Source of the DNA: Narthecium ossifragum
Taxonomy: Eukaryota; Streptophyta; Magnoliopsida; Dioscoreales; Nartheciaceae
DNA: 64,000 nt
NCBI GenBank assembly: GCA_963920575.1
Contig: OY986974.1
Location: 23,908,509 to 23,972,508 of the forward strand
Direction of reading: 5' to 3'
Position 1 is the first letter of the stretch. The number at the start of each line of letters is the position of its first letter. Of the stretch, positions 10,100 through 21,000 are shown piece after piece. The notes beneath the pieces were generated by a model. That model did not search any database and was not told where the DNA came from. It was given only the letters and a program-made list of their open reading frames with translations. The translations under genes were made by a program, and so were the position numbers.

Positions 10100-10810
10100 C
10101 ATTAGATTTGCTCCCTCGAGATTGGCTCCTTGAAAAATAGCTCCCTTTAACTTGGCTTTTGTGGGCTATAGAGAAAACAATACTTAACACGACTTTCAGT
10201 TGCTTAGATGACTATTCGTCTTAGAGTTACAAACACCAAATTCAGAAACCAACTGTCCATGTAACAAAAGAAAAAGCTGAACGACCTGCAAATGTGCGTT
10301 ATGTGCGTTATGACAGCACTCTTCTAAGCATGAAAAGGTGGTATTTTTGAGACATGCACGGCTGAAGTCCACGTTGGAGAGATCCTGCATAATATCAAAA
10401 TAAAGAGGACATCATTTACCTTGCATACAAGAAGTAAGACTAATTGACATCCACAATAATGAGAAAGGAAACACAAAAATCAATTAGGGACACTGGAAGT
10501 TATTTTCCCTTGATTGGAATAGTGTTAGACCATTACAACTTGGAAAATATTCGAACCATGAATAAAATGAGGACCTTCTGTCTTTTAAATTGTGGTTCTA
10601 GGACCAATATTGGCGAAGGCCCTACCAAATTCAACTCATGAAAAGCCTACATGCAAAATAGTAATGATGTTGGCTAATTCTAACAATCCTTCTTTGAGAA
10701 CTTACAAGTTTAGACAGGTTAAGACCAGAAAGATTTGCCCCTCCAACTCTCCGTCTCCCATCTTCTAACCTTGTGATGACGTCCACACGCGTCACTTCTG
10801 TGCTTGTCAT
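10100..10810 (-). CDS. 5' exons of the left FIP2-like pentapeptide gene, without a BTB domain
   Basis: Three phase-0 exons. 10810-10706 starts ATG and encodes 35 residues containing EVTRVDVITRLEDG and ANLSGLNLSKL, then donor GTAAGT. This matches the linker after the BTB domain in FIP2-type proteins. 10384-10286 (33 aa) contains DLSNVDFSRACLKNTTFS and a CLEECC stretch. 10165-10100 (22 aa) ends GAIFQGANLEGANLM before GTAAAG. Upstream of the ATG, in frame, is a TAG seven codons away after a possible acceptor, so the BTB part is either lost or never joined. In the second exon ACLKNTTFS runs straight into CLEECC, as if a deletion had fused two exons. The FIP2 identity is family knowledge. That this copy makes protein is unproven. 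Confidence 0.65.
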
Positions 10811-10877
10811 TGTGCTTATATGCTCAAACTAATCCCTGCAAGCAACAAAACAACCTCTCAACACCAAAACAACATGC

Positions 10878-11140
10878 GATCATCTATCAAATCGCAAAGA
10901 AGTGCCAATAGCCTTAAATCTGAACCCAGTCTTTATTATGCCCAACTGAACACTGCAGGACTCTCAACACCAGAACAACCTAAGATTAGCTATCAAATTG
11001 CAAAGAAGTGCCAATAGTCTTAAATCTGATCCAAGTCTATTTTATGATCAACTAAAGCATCAATGCAAACTCCCCAGAAACAGAACGACCAGAGATCACC
11101 TATGAAGTCCTACAGAAGTGCCAATGTCTCTAAATCTGAA
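10878..11140. repeat. About 107-bp tandem repeat, three units
   Basis: Units start at 10878 (GATCATCTATCAAATCGC), 10984 (GATTAGCTATCAAATTGC) and 11093 (GATCACCTATGAAGTCC), each followed by AAGTGCCAAT...AAATCTGA. Spacing is 106 and 109 bp. Two units are also seen at position 1 onward. The second unit start coincides with the start of the long direct repeat at the window edge. Confidence 0.7.
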
Positions 11141-12591
11141 CCCAGTTTAAAAAGCTAAAAGGGAAGAAATACTCCCAGATATCAAAACAGTGGGCAATGT
11201 GACTTACAAGTAGCTGAAAATATTCAGATTCCATCAATTATTGATATCCTCCATGATTGAGAACCCAATGATACTCTCAACCAAGAATATGTCCAAAGTG
11301 TTGTCCACTGAACAAAGCTGCAAGCAGGGAATCAGGTTCAAACATAGTGTGTCTATCACCATGGAACATTCCTTTCCCACTACTAGCGGAAAATATGCCC
11401 ACAAAAAAAAAATCCAAGATTCCTTTTTTTTTAATTAAGTAAGCCCGAAGACTGGGTTACAAAAGAAAAGATTCCAAGATTCCTCCCATATCATAGCATC
11501 AACTACATGATAGATACCAAAAGCAGCATATTTCTTTTTCTGGAGGGAACAGGGACACTGATTCATGAGTTTTTCTGGTAATCCTTAGTCTAAAATTAAA
11601 GGGCCATCATTACCAACATCTTCCATTGCAGACTACCAGCTGATAAAACGGACTCATATTGTGGAGCCTGATCGTTCCAGACCCGACCATGACGCACTAG
11701 CTGACGGGTTCCGGGGCAGCGCCCCGGCAGGGATCGAGATCTGTTGATAGGGGTAGTTTATGTAATTTTCTATACCCTATGTGCCGAAACCCTAGGATAT
11801 GAGGGTGTGTATGGGCTGCCGTCATTGAATCTTGTAATTTGGCTTTTTGCCTCTGAGATAGTGAAAACCTCCAGCGACTCCGTGGACGTAGCCCTATTCT
11901 AGGGTGAACCACATAAAAACTTGCATCCATGCATTCTTCTTCTTCTTCCTCCATTCTAGATCCTAACACTCAAATGGGCTGGATGCTGAATGGAGCAATA
12001 GAGAAGAAACACCTCTGTATAGGACCACAGGATTCGATCACAGGTCTATCCACGTTATCTACCACGCTATCTAGCTTGGATCGGTGTGTAGGTTGAAGTA
12101 CTTTTGTAGCTGGTAAGCTTTGGATTCTTGACTATGTTGCAACCATGCTACTGCCTGAGGTTCATTTATCGCAGACCATACCATTTTCCTAGATGATAGA
12201 CACAAATGTATGTGAATTATGCCTTCTATTTGGTATTTATGTTCTAGATAATAAGATGTACAAATGGCTATGAAAGAGTTCATTTGTAGCAGATTTGTGT
12301 CAGCTTAAAAATACATTCATACCTAGTGAAATGGATATTCATACCAAAAGAACACTATACATACGAAATAGACAATAGATTCATATCTCATTAGTATAGA
12401 TTCATATCTCATTAGTATAGATTCATACATAGCTAACATCATGTTCTTGCCAAGCTAATTTTCGATTCCTGCATACTTAGCAATTGTTTCAAACCAACCT
12501 GAGTAGATTTATGCTAATGATGTGGAATCTAGACTCGTTTGACAATAGATCCATATGTAGAAAGGATTCGAAAAGCCTATCAATGAACACT
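10984..12591. repeat. Right copy of the long direct repeat
   Basis: Nearly identical to 1-1590. It lies between the 5' end of the left pentapeptide gene (10810) and the 3' end of the right one (13819), as expected for a tandem duplication of gene plus 3' flank. Differences are few: single-base changes, one CTT unit and a short tandem duplication near 12400. The flanks therefore look younger or more homogenised than the exon arrays, which differ strongly. Confidence 0.9.
11660..11968 (+). mobile_element. Copia-type solo LTR remnant (copy in right direct repeat)
   Basis: Same element as at 677-988, shared by descent through the locus duplication. Ends are TGTGGAGCC and TCCTAACA. Confidence 0.4.
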
Positions 12592-13818
12592 TTCCTTACC
12601 TCTAATACAGTGCCAAGAATATATCGTTGAAGTTTGAACTAAATTTCCCATTGTTTAGTGGACAGTAAGAGAGGGTCTTTTTACTTTAAGCATCTTTCAG
12701 CCAAGTAAATTTTCAACTGTAGTTGAGTTGTATCATAGGCAATAAACAAAATGGAAAGTATTAGTCTTAATGCTTCATTAGCAGAATGGTTATGATGGAA
12801 AAAAGGGAATCAAAGAGTTTGCATTGGAGAAAATGTCGGAATTCTATATAGGAAAACAAATGAATCATCTTTTTTGATAACAATTGCACAATTATAACTC
12901 TAGTCAAATATCCAGACATTATTATTTGCCGATGCAACAAAAATAAATCACTAGATTGAAAAATATCAAATGAAGTCCCACATAGATAATACAGGATAGA
13001 GTTTTTACACTGTTTCATGAAAAGAAATGATAAAGAACATCATTATCCTGGGTAACTCTTTAAAAAACTGTTTCTTGTGAAGAAAATTGCTGCAAACTAC
13101 CAACATAATTGAAACCCAAAATTCTGCAGCTTGGGTAATTTGATATTTTAATCTGATTGATCGAAATTGATATGGCCACATTCGCATGTTACTGTATCAA
13201 AGAAAATCTCGTCTTCCCTGCAAACCTAATACTGCTAGTGCGCAAGCATCGTTCCTTGTGATTTCCCAAACAAATGAAACAAAATAAAAGATACCCCTTT
13301 CATATTCAACTTTTCGACGAGACTGTATAGATAATAATAGTCATAATATCGCGCCTGATGCAGAATACAGAAAATGGTAAATCATGAAGATTAAATGGCC
13401 GCTATTACTTCTAATATGCCTAGAAAAGCTGCTAGATCAGTGAAGGCCTTCCTACAGAATACACAGATTTCACGGTCAGGTCACGATTCTCAGTCATCTT
13501 CATATAAGGGATCAAGGTACATTTTACGTGTTATGATTCACTATCAGGAAAATTAGCACCAAATATAAGCACCGGCAATTTTTAGTCCTGTGTAACAGGT
13601 GGCAGCTGTAGTAATGTCAATAATAAGAACTGCGCAGATATCCGTACTGTCATAGGAACTACATAAAACATAAACATGAGCACATATATATAAGCTGGCC
13701 AGATTTCAGTACCAAGTCATAGGAACTCCATAAACATGAAAACAGACACACATAACTCTCATGTCTCAAGCAGGCGCTACAGGCCGCAACTCTGTCGAGA
13801 TCCACTATTCCAATATGA
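12592..13818. other. Spacer without recognisable gene
   Basis: AT-rich 3' flank of the right pentapeptide gene. Open frames of 60-83 codons on the minus strand have no family resemblance and no codon structure. I see nothing else to support. Confidence 0.5.
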
Positions 13819-16046
13819 TCACCTGATTGCCCCATGTAGATTGGCACCACGTAGCTTAGTTCCCTCCAATTGCTGAGTTATAGAAAATGTGAGAAATTGG
13901 AAGCTGAAAACATTCACTTCAAAAAGCAACTAAAAAAGAAAGAAAATTGGCATTATGCTGCCTTGCTTTTCTAGATAACTTTTTGCAGTCTACAATTTCC
14001 AATTCGGAATAATAGGACTCTAATAGAGTGATTTCTTTTGGTGAAACAACTCAAATGTCTATCCCAGGAAGGCAGCTGCAGGCCCAAAGAGTGAATGTAT
14101 GAGGCGCATAATGATTACGCAACAATGGCAGACAATTTAGCTTACTGCATCATGCAAATTGGCCCTCTGAAGATTTGCACGCTGCAAGTCCGCACCACTC
14201 AGATTCGCACCCTGCATGGTGTCCAAAAAGGATTTCAATATTAACAGTTTATTGTGCTCTTTATGATAAGGATGAGTTAGGTTCCACAAAACGTTTTCTT
14301 TTTAACAAATGTGAGGCACTAGAATTGAAGATATAGTACACCAAGATGTTTTTACCTTCAGATTAGCTCCCTCGAGATTAGCTCCCCTTAAGATGGCATA
14401 CGTGAGCTCTGCACTCTGCAGGATATGGTAAAACAATAGTATAGTAAGTAAATCGGGGATGATTTCGGTGCCACTATATGCAAAGTAGCATTTGGAATAA
14501 CTGAAGTAAGTAGTATTAGGCAAGTTGGGTTAAACCATCAGATTGGCCCCTTAGGGATTCATTCTCGTTTTTATGCTGATAAATGTGACATACTACACTG
14601 AATGACTCGAATAATAACAATAAGGCAACATGATTTGACCTTTAAATTGGTTCCCCGGAGGCAAGCGCACTTTAAGTTGGCATTTGAAAGTTTCGCACTC
14701 TGCAGGGCATAGTAGGATAGTGTTAACCAACATGACAATATAGTGACAAAAAAACAAGGATGATTTTTATCCTATTACATATAATTTTTTATTTCTTCCT
14801 AACAAATATGAGGTATTATCCAGAATTACTCAAATACTAATTATGTCAGATGATTACACCTCTAGATTGGCTCCCTCGAGATTAGCTCCCTCCAAGTTGA
14901 CATCTGCAAGTTCTGCACTCTGCACAATATGCTAGCACATTATTACCTAATATGAGAATTGGGTAGGCGAAACTATGGATCATTCTTATCCTAGTCTATG
15001 TAACCATATACTTTTCCTAGTAAATGTGAGGTATTATCTAGTATGACTCAAATAAATAACAATAAGGCATGATGGTTTTACCATTAGATTGGCTTCCTTG
15101 AGAACAGCTAACGTTAAGTTGGAATTTGTAAGTTCTGCACCCTGCAAGATATAGCGGCACCATAATGTTTTACATGATTACATAATACGTAAAAACATGA
15201 ATGTTTTGAGCCTATTGCATATATATAATCATGTTTCCTTCCTAATAAATGTGAGAAACAATATTGAAAGACTCGACTAAGAACAATGAGGAAGATTATT
15301 TTACCTGTAGATTAGTTCCCACAAGAATAGCTTTCTTTAAGTTCGCATATGTGATTTCTCCATTCTGCAGGATATAGTAAAGTATTATTATAGTAACTAA
15401 ATACAGGCATGATTCTGGTCCAACTCCATATAGTCAAGTTTTGTACTGCTAACTGTGAGCTACCATCTAGAATGGTCTGACTAACAGCAACAAGGCAGGA
15501 TGGCTTTACCATTAAATTGGCTCTCTTAAGATAAGCTTCAGTTAAATTGGCACCTGTGAGCTTTGCACTCTGCAGGATAAAGTGGAAAAGTATCATCCAT
15601 GATCCAACATGATAAACTAGTTGGTCAAAACAGGAAGCTAATTTTCTTTCTAACATGTGGGAGGTACTGCTTATAAATATTTGAATAATAAGAAGACGAG
15701 ATGATTTTACCATTAGATTGGCTCCTTCGAGAATAGCTCGGGTTAAGTTAGCACCTGTAAGTTTTGCATTCTGCAGCATATAGTAGAATATTGTCACTTC
15801 ATGTTACTGCAGGGAATACAAAAACATTGGACAAAAAGCATCTTCCAATTGATAACATGACTATTAAGGGTGAACACAAACTCATCTTAGGGTTTGCAAA
15901 CAGTAACACAGGTGCCAATTCTCAGTATAACAATAGAAGAATATTTAAATTGCGCAAGTGGAATATAAGTGAGGGGTAAAGTCAACCTGCAATTGTGCTG
16001 TAGGAAGGTATGCTTCAAAGAAACTGCAGTCTTCTAAGCATGCAGT
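13819..16046 (-). CDS. 3' part of the right FIP2-like pentapeptide gene (10 exons)
   Basis: Phase-0 exons: 16046-15987, 15770-15711, 15569-15510, 15364-15305, 15141-15082, 14919-14860, 14699-14640, 14415-14356, 14211-14146 and 13872-13819, the last ending GANLHGAIR and a TGA stop at 13819-13821. The first eight are exactly 60 nt, one 20-residue beta-helix coil each, for example SAKLTGANLTEAYLKRANLM. Exon spacing is about 200-285 bp. A degenerate exon sits near 14536. The C-terminus and the TACLEDCSFFEAYLPTAQLQ exon match the FIP2/KCTD9-like family in order. The frame is intact from 16046 to the stop. Upstream, a LINE lies between this block and the next recognisable exon at 25210, and the acceptor at 16047 sits in a 16-bp tandem duplication (16025-16055), so a full protein is doubtful. 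Confidence 0.75.
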
Positions 16047-16251
16047 CTTCTAAGCAATCATCATCTCCCAATTGAAGGTAGATCAAATTATCCTCCTATT
16101 TTTCTACTATCATTATCCTCCTACTAGCAGCAGCTGAAGCAAACTCCGAGAAGGCTAGTGGCCGGCCACGGCTAGCGCCTGGCCCGGCCGTCGCTTGGCG
16201 GCGGTGGGGTGGTGCTAGTCTCCACTTAGCTGAGTTCCTCTCACTCAACTG

Positions 16252-17666
16252 ATGAAGAAGACCAAGGAGAAGAGCTTGATGTCAATCTACAGGCGGCAGC
16301 TCGTGGCCAAACGACTGGCTAGGAAGGAACATAAGAAAGATAGGAAGGAAAGAAAGACTGCCTCACAGCAGGGTAGTGGGACCTTGGAAGAGCATGGGAG
16401 CACAGCGATGGCGGGTGGCACTGAGGTGCTGCCTCAGATCCAAGCACCCCCACTTCAGCTCTCTAGGCCAGACTTTGAGAGGATGGACACCCTTGAAGAG
16501 GAGGACCGACACTCTGATTGCCGAACGGTGGCCTCCCCACCGGCGGTTGGCAATAGTGGAGGAAGAAACCAGCGCACCTGGGCCAATGTGGTCGGTGGTG
16601 GGACTTTGAACCAACCCAGTGCAGGGAGGAAGGAGGTGGACGTGCTGGGTGATCCGGACAAAGATAGGGTGGTCTTTGGGCCAGAGGAGTCAGATAAACT
16701 CAACAGAGAGTGGCACAACACTCTTCTGGGGAAGTTCACTGGGAAGAAGGTCCCCATCTCTCTGCTGAGTGATAGATTGGCGAGGACGTGGAAAACCTCT
16801 GCGCCTTTCCAGGTTGCTGAAACTCAAGGCATTTTTGTTTTCAAATTCAGTAATGCTGAGGACCGGAATTTTATCCAAGCCTACTATCTTTGATTAAGTG
16901 GGAATCCAACCTCCGCCCCTCGAGGGCATGTTTCAACAAGATTCTAGTCAGGATTAAGTTCCAAGACCTGCCGCTGGAGCTGCTCGAAGAAGAGGCTTTG
17001 TTGAAGTTGGCAGCTAAGGTGGGGACTCCATTGAAGGTGGAACTTCCCACGACCCTGGCGGCTAGATGCGAGCACACAAGAGTGTGTGTGGAAGTTAGGG
17101 CTGATGAACCTCTTCCGAGTTTTCACTTATGAAGGGTGGTGCTGTGCCAGAAGTGTAGGAGACTGGGTCACACAAGCTCTGCTTGCGGCTTTAATGTGGA
17201 GTTGGGTGGCGTGGGGTTGGGAACAGGTAAGGAAGTGCAGGGGACTGACCTCGGCACTGCACGGCGTTCTGCGATGCAGCTGATGGAGACACTGAGAGAA
17301 GAGGAGGGAGGAATCCGGCCTCCATACCCCGACCATGTCCGCCGTCGCTTTCAGTCTCCGGCTCCGGCGACGGAAGATGGTGGCTGGATCCGGGTGGAAC
17401 GAGGCAGGCGTAGGTCCCGAGGCAAGAAGGTCTGGCGTGAAATTCGAGGGAGGTCGGCCAGCGTGAAGGACGGCCGGAAAGGTAGCCAAGCAAATGGTCT
17501 TGCTCCACCTAGTCGGCGGGGCCTGGCGAGCGGCAGCGAGGCTTTGATGACGACAGTGACGCCGGTGCCTATTTTGGGGGCGAGATCGCTTGGGGAAAAG
17601 GAGAATGGCAAAGGGTTTTGCTGGTTATGGGAAGGGGAAACGCTCGAGGGAAGGAGCATTTATTAG
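16252..17666 (+). pseudogene. LINE ORF1 (DUF4283-like / CCHC nucleic-acid-binding protein), frameshifted
   Basis: Frame one (16252-16893) starts MKKTKEKSLMSIYRRQ and contains RTWANVVGG, then stops after IQAYYL. The continuation, with FQDLPLELLEEEALLKLAAK and TRVCVEV, is in another frame from about 16890. The zinc knuckle CQKCRRLGHTSSAC (CX2CX4HX4C) follows in a third frame at about 17140. Plant LINE ORF1 proteins bind element RNA. At least two frameshifts break this one. Confidence 0.8.
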
Positions 17667-18056
17667 GCACAGCTGTGACACCTTGGAAGAAGCCTCTCGA
17701 AGCTCTTGTTCGGTGCCTCCTGGTTTTGAGGGGGCTCAACCGTTTCACTTGGATGAGACTGGAACTCTTAAAGTGGCCTGGGTGGACCAGTTAGAGCAGG
17801 TGCGGCTTGGCCCGGGCTCTAGTGGTGCCCAACAGATCTTGGACCTTGGAAAAAACAATAACCTACGAAACAGTGCCATGCACGAGGACTCGGGGGAGTC
17901 GCTGTTGAGGGCCTTGAGGCATAACTCCTCTTTGTTGCTATTGAAGAGGGCAGTTGAGGGCGGCCCAGTCAGAGACATAGGGGGAGAGCCATCGTCCTAC
18001 GGTAAGGATCCCGGTGCTAATGGAAGCCTTGGAGCAGGGCCAATTCAGAGTAACCC

Positions 18057-21000
18057 ATGCTGAAGACCTTTGCTTGGAATTGTAGGGGGGTGGGTGTAGA
18101 TAGAGTTATCGATATCTGCGGTGGTGTAATTCGAGAATTGGCACCGGACGTGTTTTTCATCATTGATGTTTTTGTTGTAGCGGATGGGTTGCCGGCTATT
18201 AGCCAGCGACTGGGATGGCGTTGGGGAACCTCCCTCATCCCAGCTGAGGGGCGAAGAGGAGGGATCTTGGTGGTTTGGAGGCAATCGCTGGGGCACGTCA
18301 GCTTCATGCATGGTATGTCTCAAGCCATCCATGGGTTGGTGACGATTAATGGTGGTCCTCAAGTTATTTTCTCAGGGGTGTATGGTGCACGCTCGGTTCG
18401 TGGTCGTAGGACTCTCTGGGATATGCTGAGTAGGGTGAGTAGCACTGGTGTTCCACATGTGATAATGGGTGATTTCAATGCGATTATTGCTCCGTATGAG
18501 AAGAGGGGTGGGTGGCCGTTTGCTATGTCCTCTTCGTCGAGGGAGTTTCTAGAGTTCATTGCTACCAATGCCCTAGTAGATGTGGGGTTTGTGGGAAGTA
18601 CCTTTATACTTGGTGTAATGGGCTGACAGGCCATCGCCGGATCTCTGAGAGGCTTGACCGGGTTCTCTGCATGTAGTGGTTCAGCTGGTGATTTTTTTGG
18701 CCGAATGGAGGTGAGACATTTAAGTATGCAGGGTTCAGACCATTGCCCACTGGTCTTGACTATGGGCGTGCAGCCACAGGTGGATGGTGCTGGACTGTTT
18801 CGTCTACAACAACACTGGTTTGTTAAGGAGCGTTTCAAGGCCTTGGTGAGGAGGACTTGGGGGAGGAACTTGCATGGGTCACTGCAGTACAACTGGGCGA
18901 CCAGGATCAAGCTCATCAAGATAGCAGTTAAACATTGAAATACCATGGAGCATTGTGATCCGTTCAGGCGAGGCTCCCGTTTGGAGGAAGCAATTCTGAA
19001 AATGTATTTAAAAGAGGAACACCAATGGCTTACACTAGTGGAAGAAGGGGAGCTCCGGTCCCTTGGAAAACAACACGCGGCTGTCATCACCCTACAGGAA
19101 AGGGCTGTGGCCCAGCGTCTGAGGAAGGAATGGGTTATGGCGGGGGATAGAAACTCGGCATTTTTTCATAAGCTAGTTGCTTCTAGATCACACAAATCTA
19201 AAGTTAAGGAGCTGGTGGTTGGGGATGGGGTGATAGTTTCGACAAATGAGCAGATGGGAATGGAGTTTGCTTAGTATTTCACTGATCTTTGGACAGACTC
19301 TGAAACACAGGTGGAGGGTGACCTCCTTGCTTTGCCACAGGTCTTATAGGGCGATGCTAGGTGATGTTGTGTCAGAGATGGAGGTCAAGGAGGCTGTGTT
19401 CAGCCTTGGAAAGACCAAATGCCCAGGGCCAGACGGTGTGCCTGTTGAGTTCTATACAAAGAATTGGATGTCTGTTGGGAAGGAGGTCACTGCAGCTGTG
19501 CTATGTTTCTTTCGTTCGTGCTCCCTTCCTGCTGGCTGGAATGAGACCTTGGTTTCCTTTGTCCCGAAGTGTGTGAACCCTAGAACGATCAAAGAATTCC
19601 GACCCATTAGCTTGTGCAATGTAAGCTATAAGATCATTTCTACTATCCTGGTGCGAAGATTGAAGGTGGTGCTTGGAGATGTAGTTGGGAAGGAACAATC
19701 GGCGTTCATGGCAGGGAGGTCCATACATGATAATATATGCGCTGCCAGGAACTGCTCCACTCTATGGAGGTTGCACCTATGTCGAGAGCAGCCATCATCA
19801 AAGTCGATTTTAGCTCGGCCTATGACAGGGTACGTTGGGCGGCCTTGAAGGAGATTATGTGTCGCATGGGTTTTCCAGCGTCTTGGGTGGCATGGGTCAT
19901 GGCGTGTGTGACTTCTCCAAGCTTTGCCTTCATCGTCAATGGCAGGATCCCTGGGCACTCAAGATCTCAGCGGGGTTTGCGGCAGGGCGACCCCCTCTCA
20001 CCCTATTTGTTTCTGTTGATACAGGAGGTGCTCTCCATATTGGTCTCACGGCCAGGAGTGGGCATACGTGAGATGCAGCTAAGGCGTGGTGGAGGGAGAT
20101 TCTCACATTTGCTCTACGCGGATGACTGCCTATTTGCAACTAAGACGGATCCCATGGAAGCCCGTAGCCTTAAACTGATGCTGGCTAGATTCAAGTCTTT
20201 CTCCCGCCTTGCAATCAACCCGGCCCAGTAGAGTGTTAGATTCTCTCCAGTGATACCCCTCGATAGGCAACAGGTAATATGCAGGATCCTAGGCATTGGT
20301 GAGGCTACTGGAGTATGGAAATACCTGGGCACACCAGTCAGTGGCTGGAGGCTCAGGGTGCCGGACTTTGGAGAGCTCATTGATAAACTAGTCCTGAAGG
20401 TGTCTTCGTGGAAGGTCGTTATGCTTTCGGAGACGGTGCGAGTTACACTTGTTAGATCGATTCTGCAAGCCATGCCGGTGCATGTCATGATGTCCTCGTG
20501 CGTGCCGGTCTATGTTTTGCGCAAGCTAGAGACAGTATGTTGTGTGTTCCTCTGGAGAGAAGCTGGTTCGATGTCTCGTGTGCGATGGGAGCTTATTTGC
20601 AAGCCAACGGAGTTGGGAGGCTTGGGAATCCGGAACCTTGTCCGATGGCAAAAGGCACTGCATATGAGAAGGGCGATAAGCTTTCTGGACGGGGACAGCT
20701 CTACTTGGGAGGCGATTACTAGGGATAAGTATGAGTGGAAGGGACTGCTCCCTTCACGCCCGCGCTCAAAGCCTTCATCTTCATTCTGGAAAGCGATCTG
20801 TCGAGCAGCAGAAAAGCTTCGTTCGGGCTTAAGGTTCACTCCAGCCCCTGATAGCCTCATTGATCCGCTGCTGGAGTGGTGGGTGGGGGAGGGGCCGCTA
20901 TTGTTGTACCCAATCCTTGTCAGAGTAGGTGGTATTTTGGAGGACTCCAAACTGGGGAACATGATGATTGAGGGGTGATGGTGCATAAACCCGATAGAGC

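Noticed and set aside
18359..19090. Long minus-strand frame
   Set aside because: Shadow of the LINE ORF2 frame on the plus strand.
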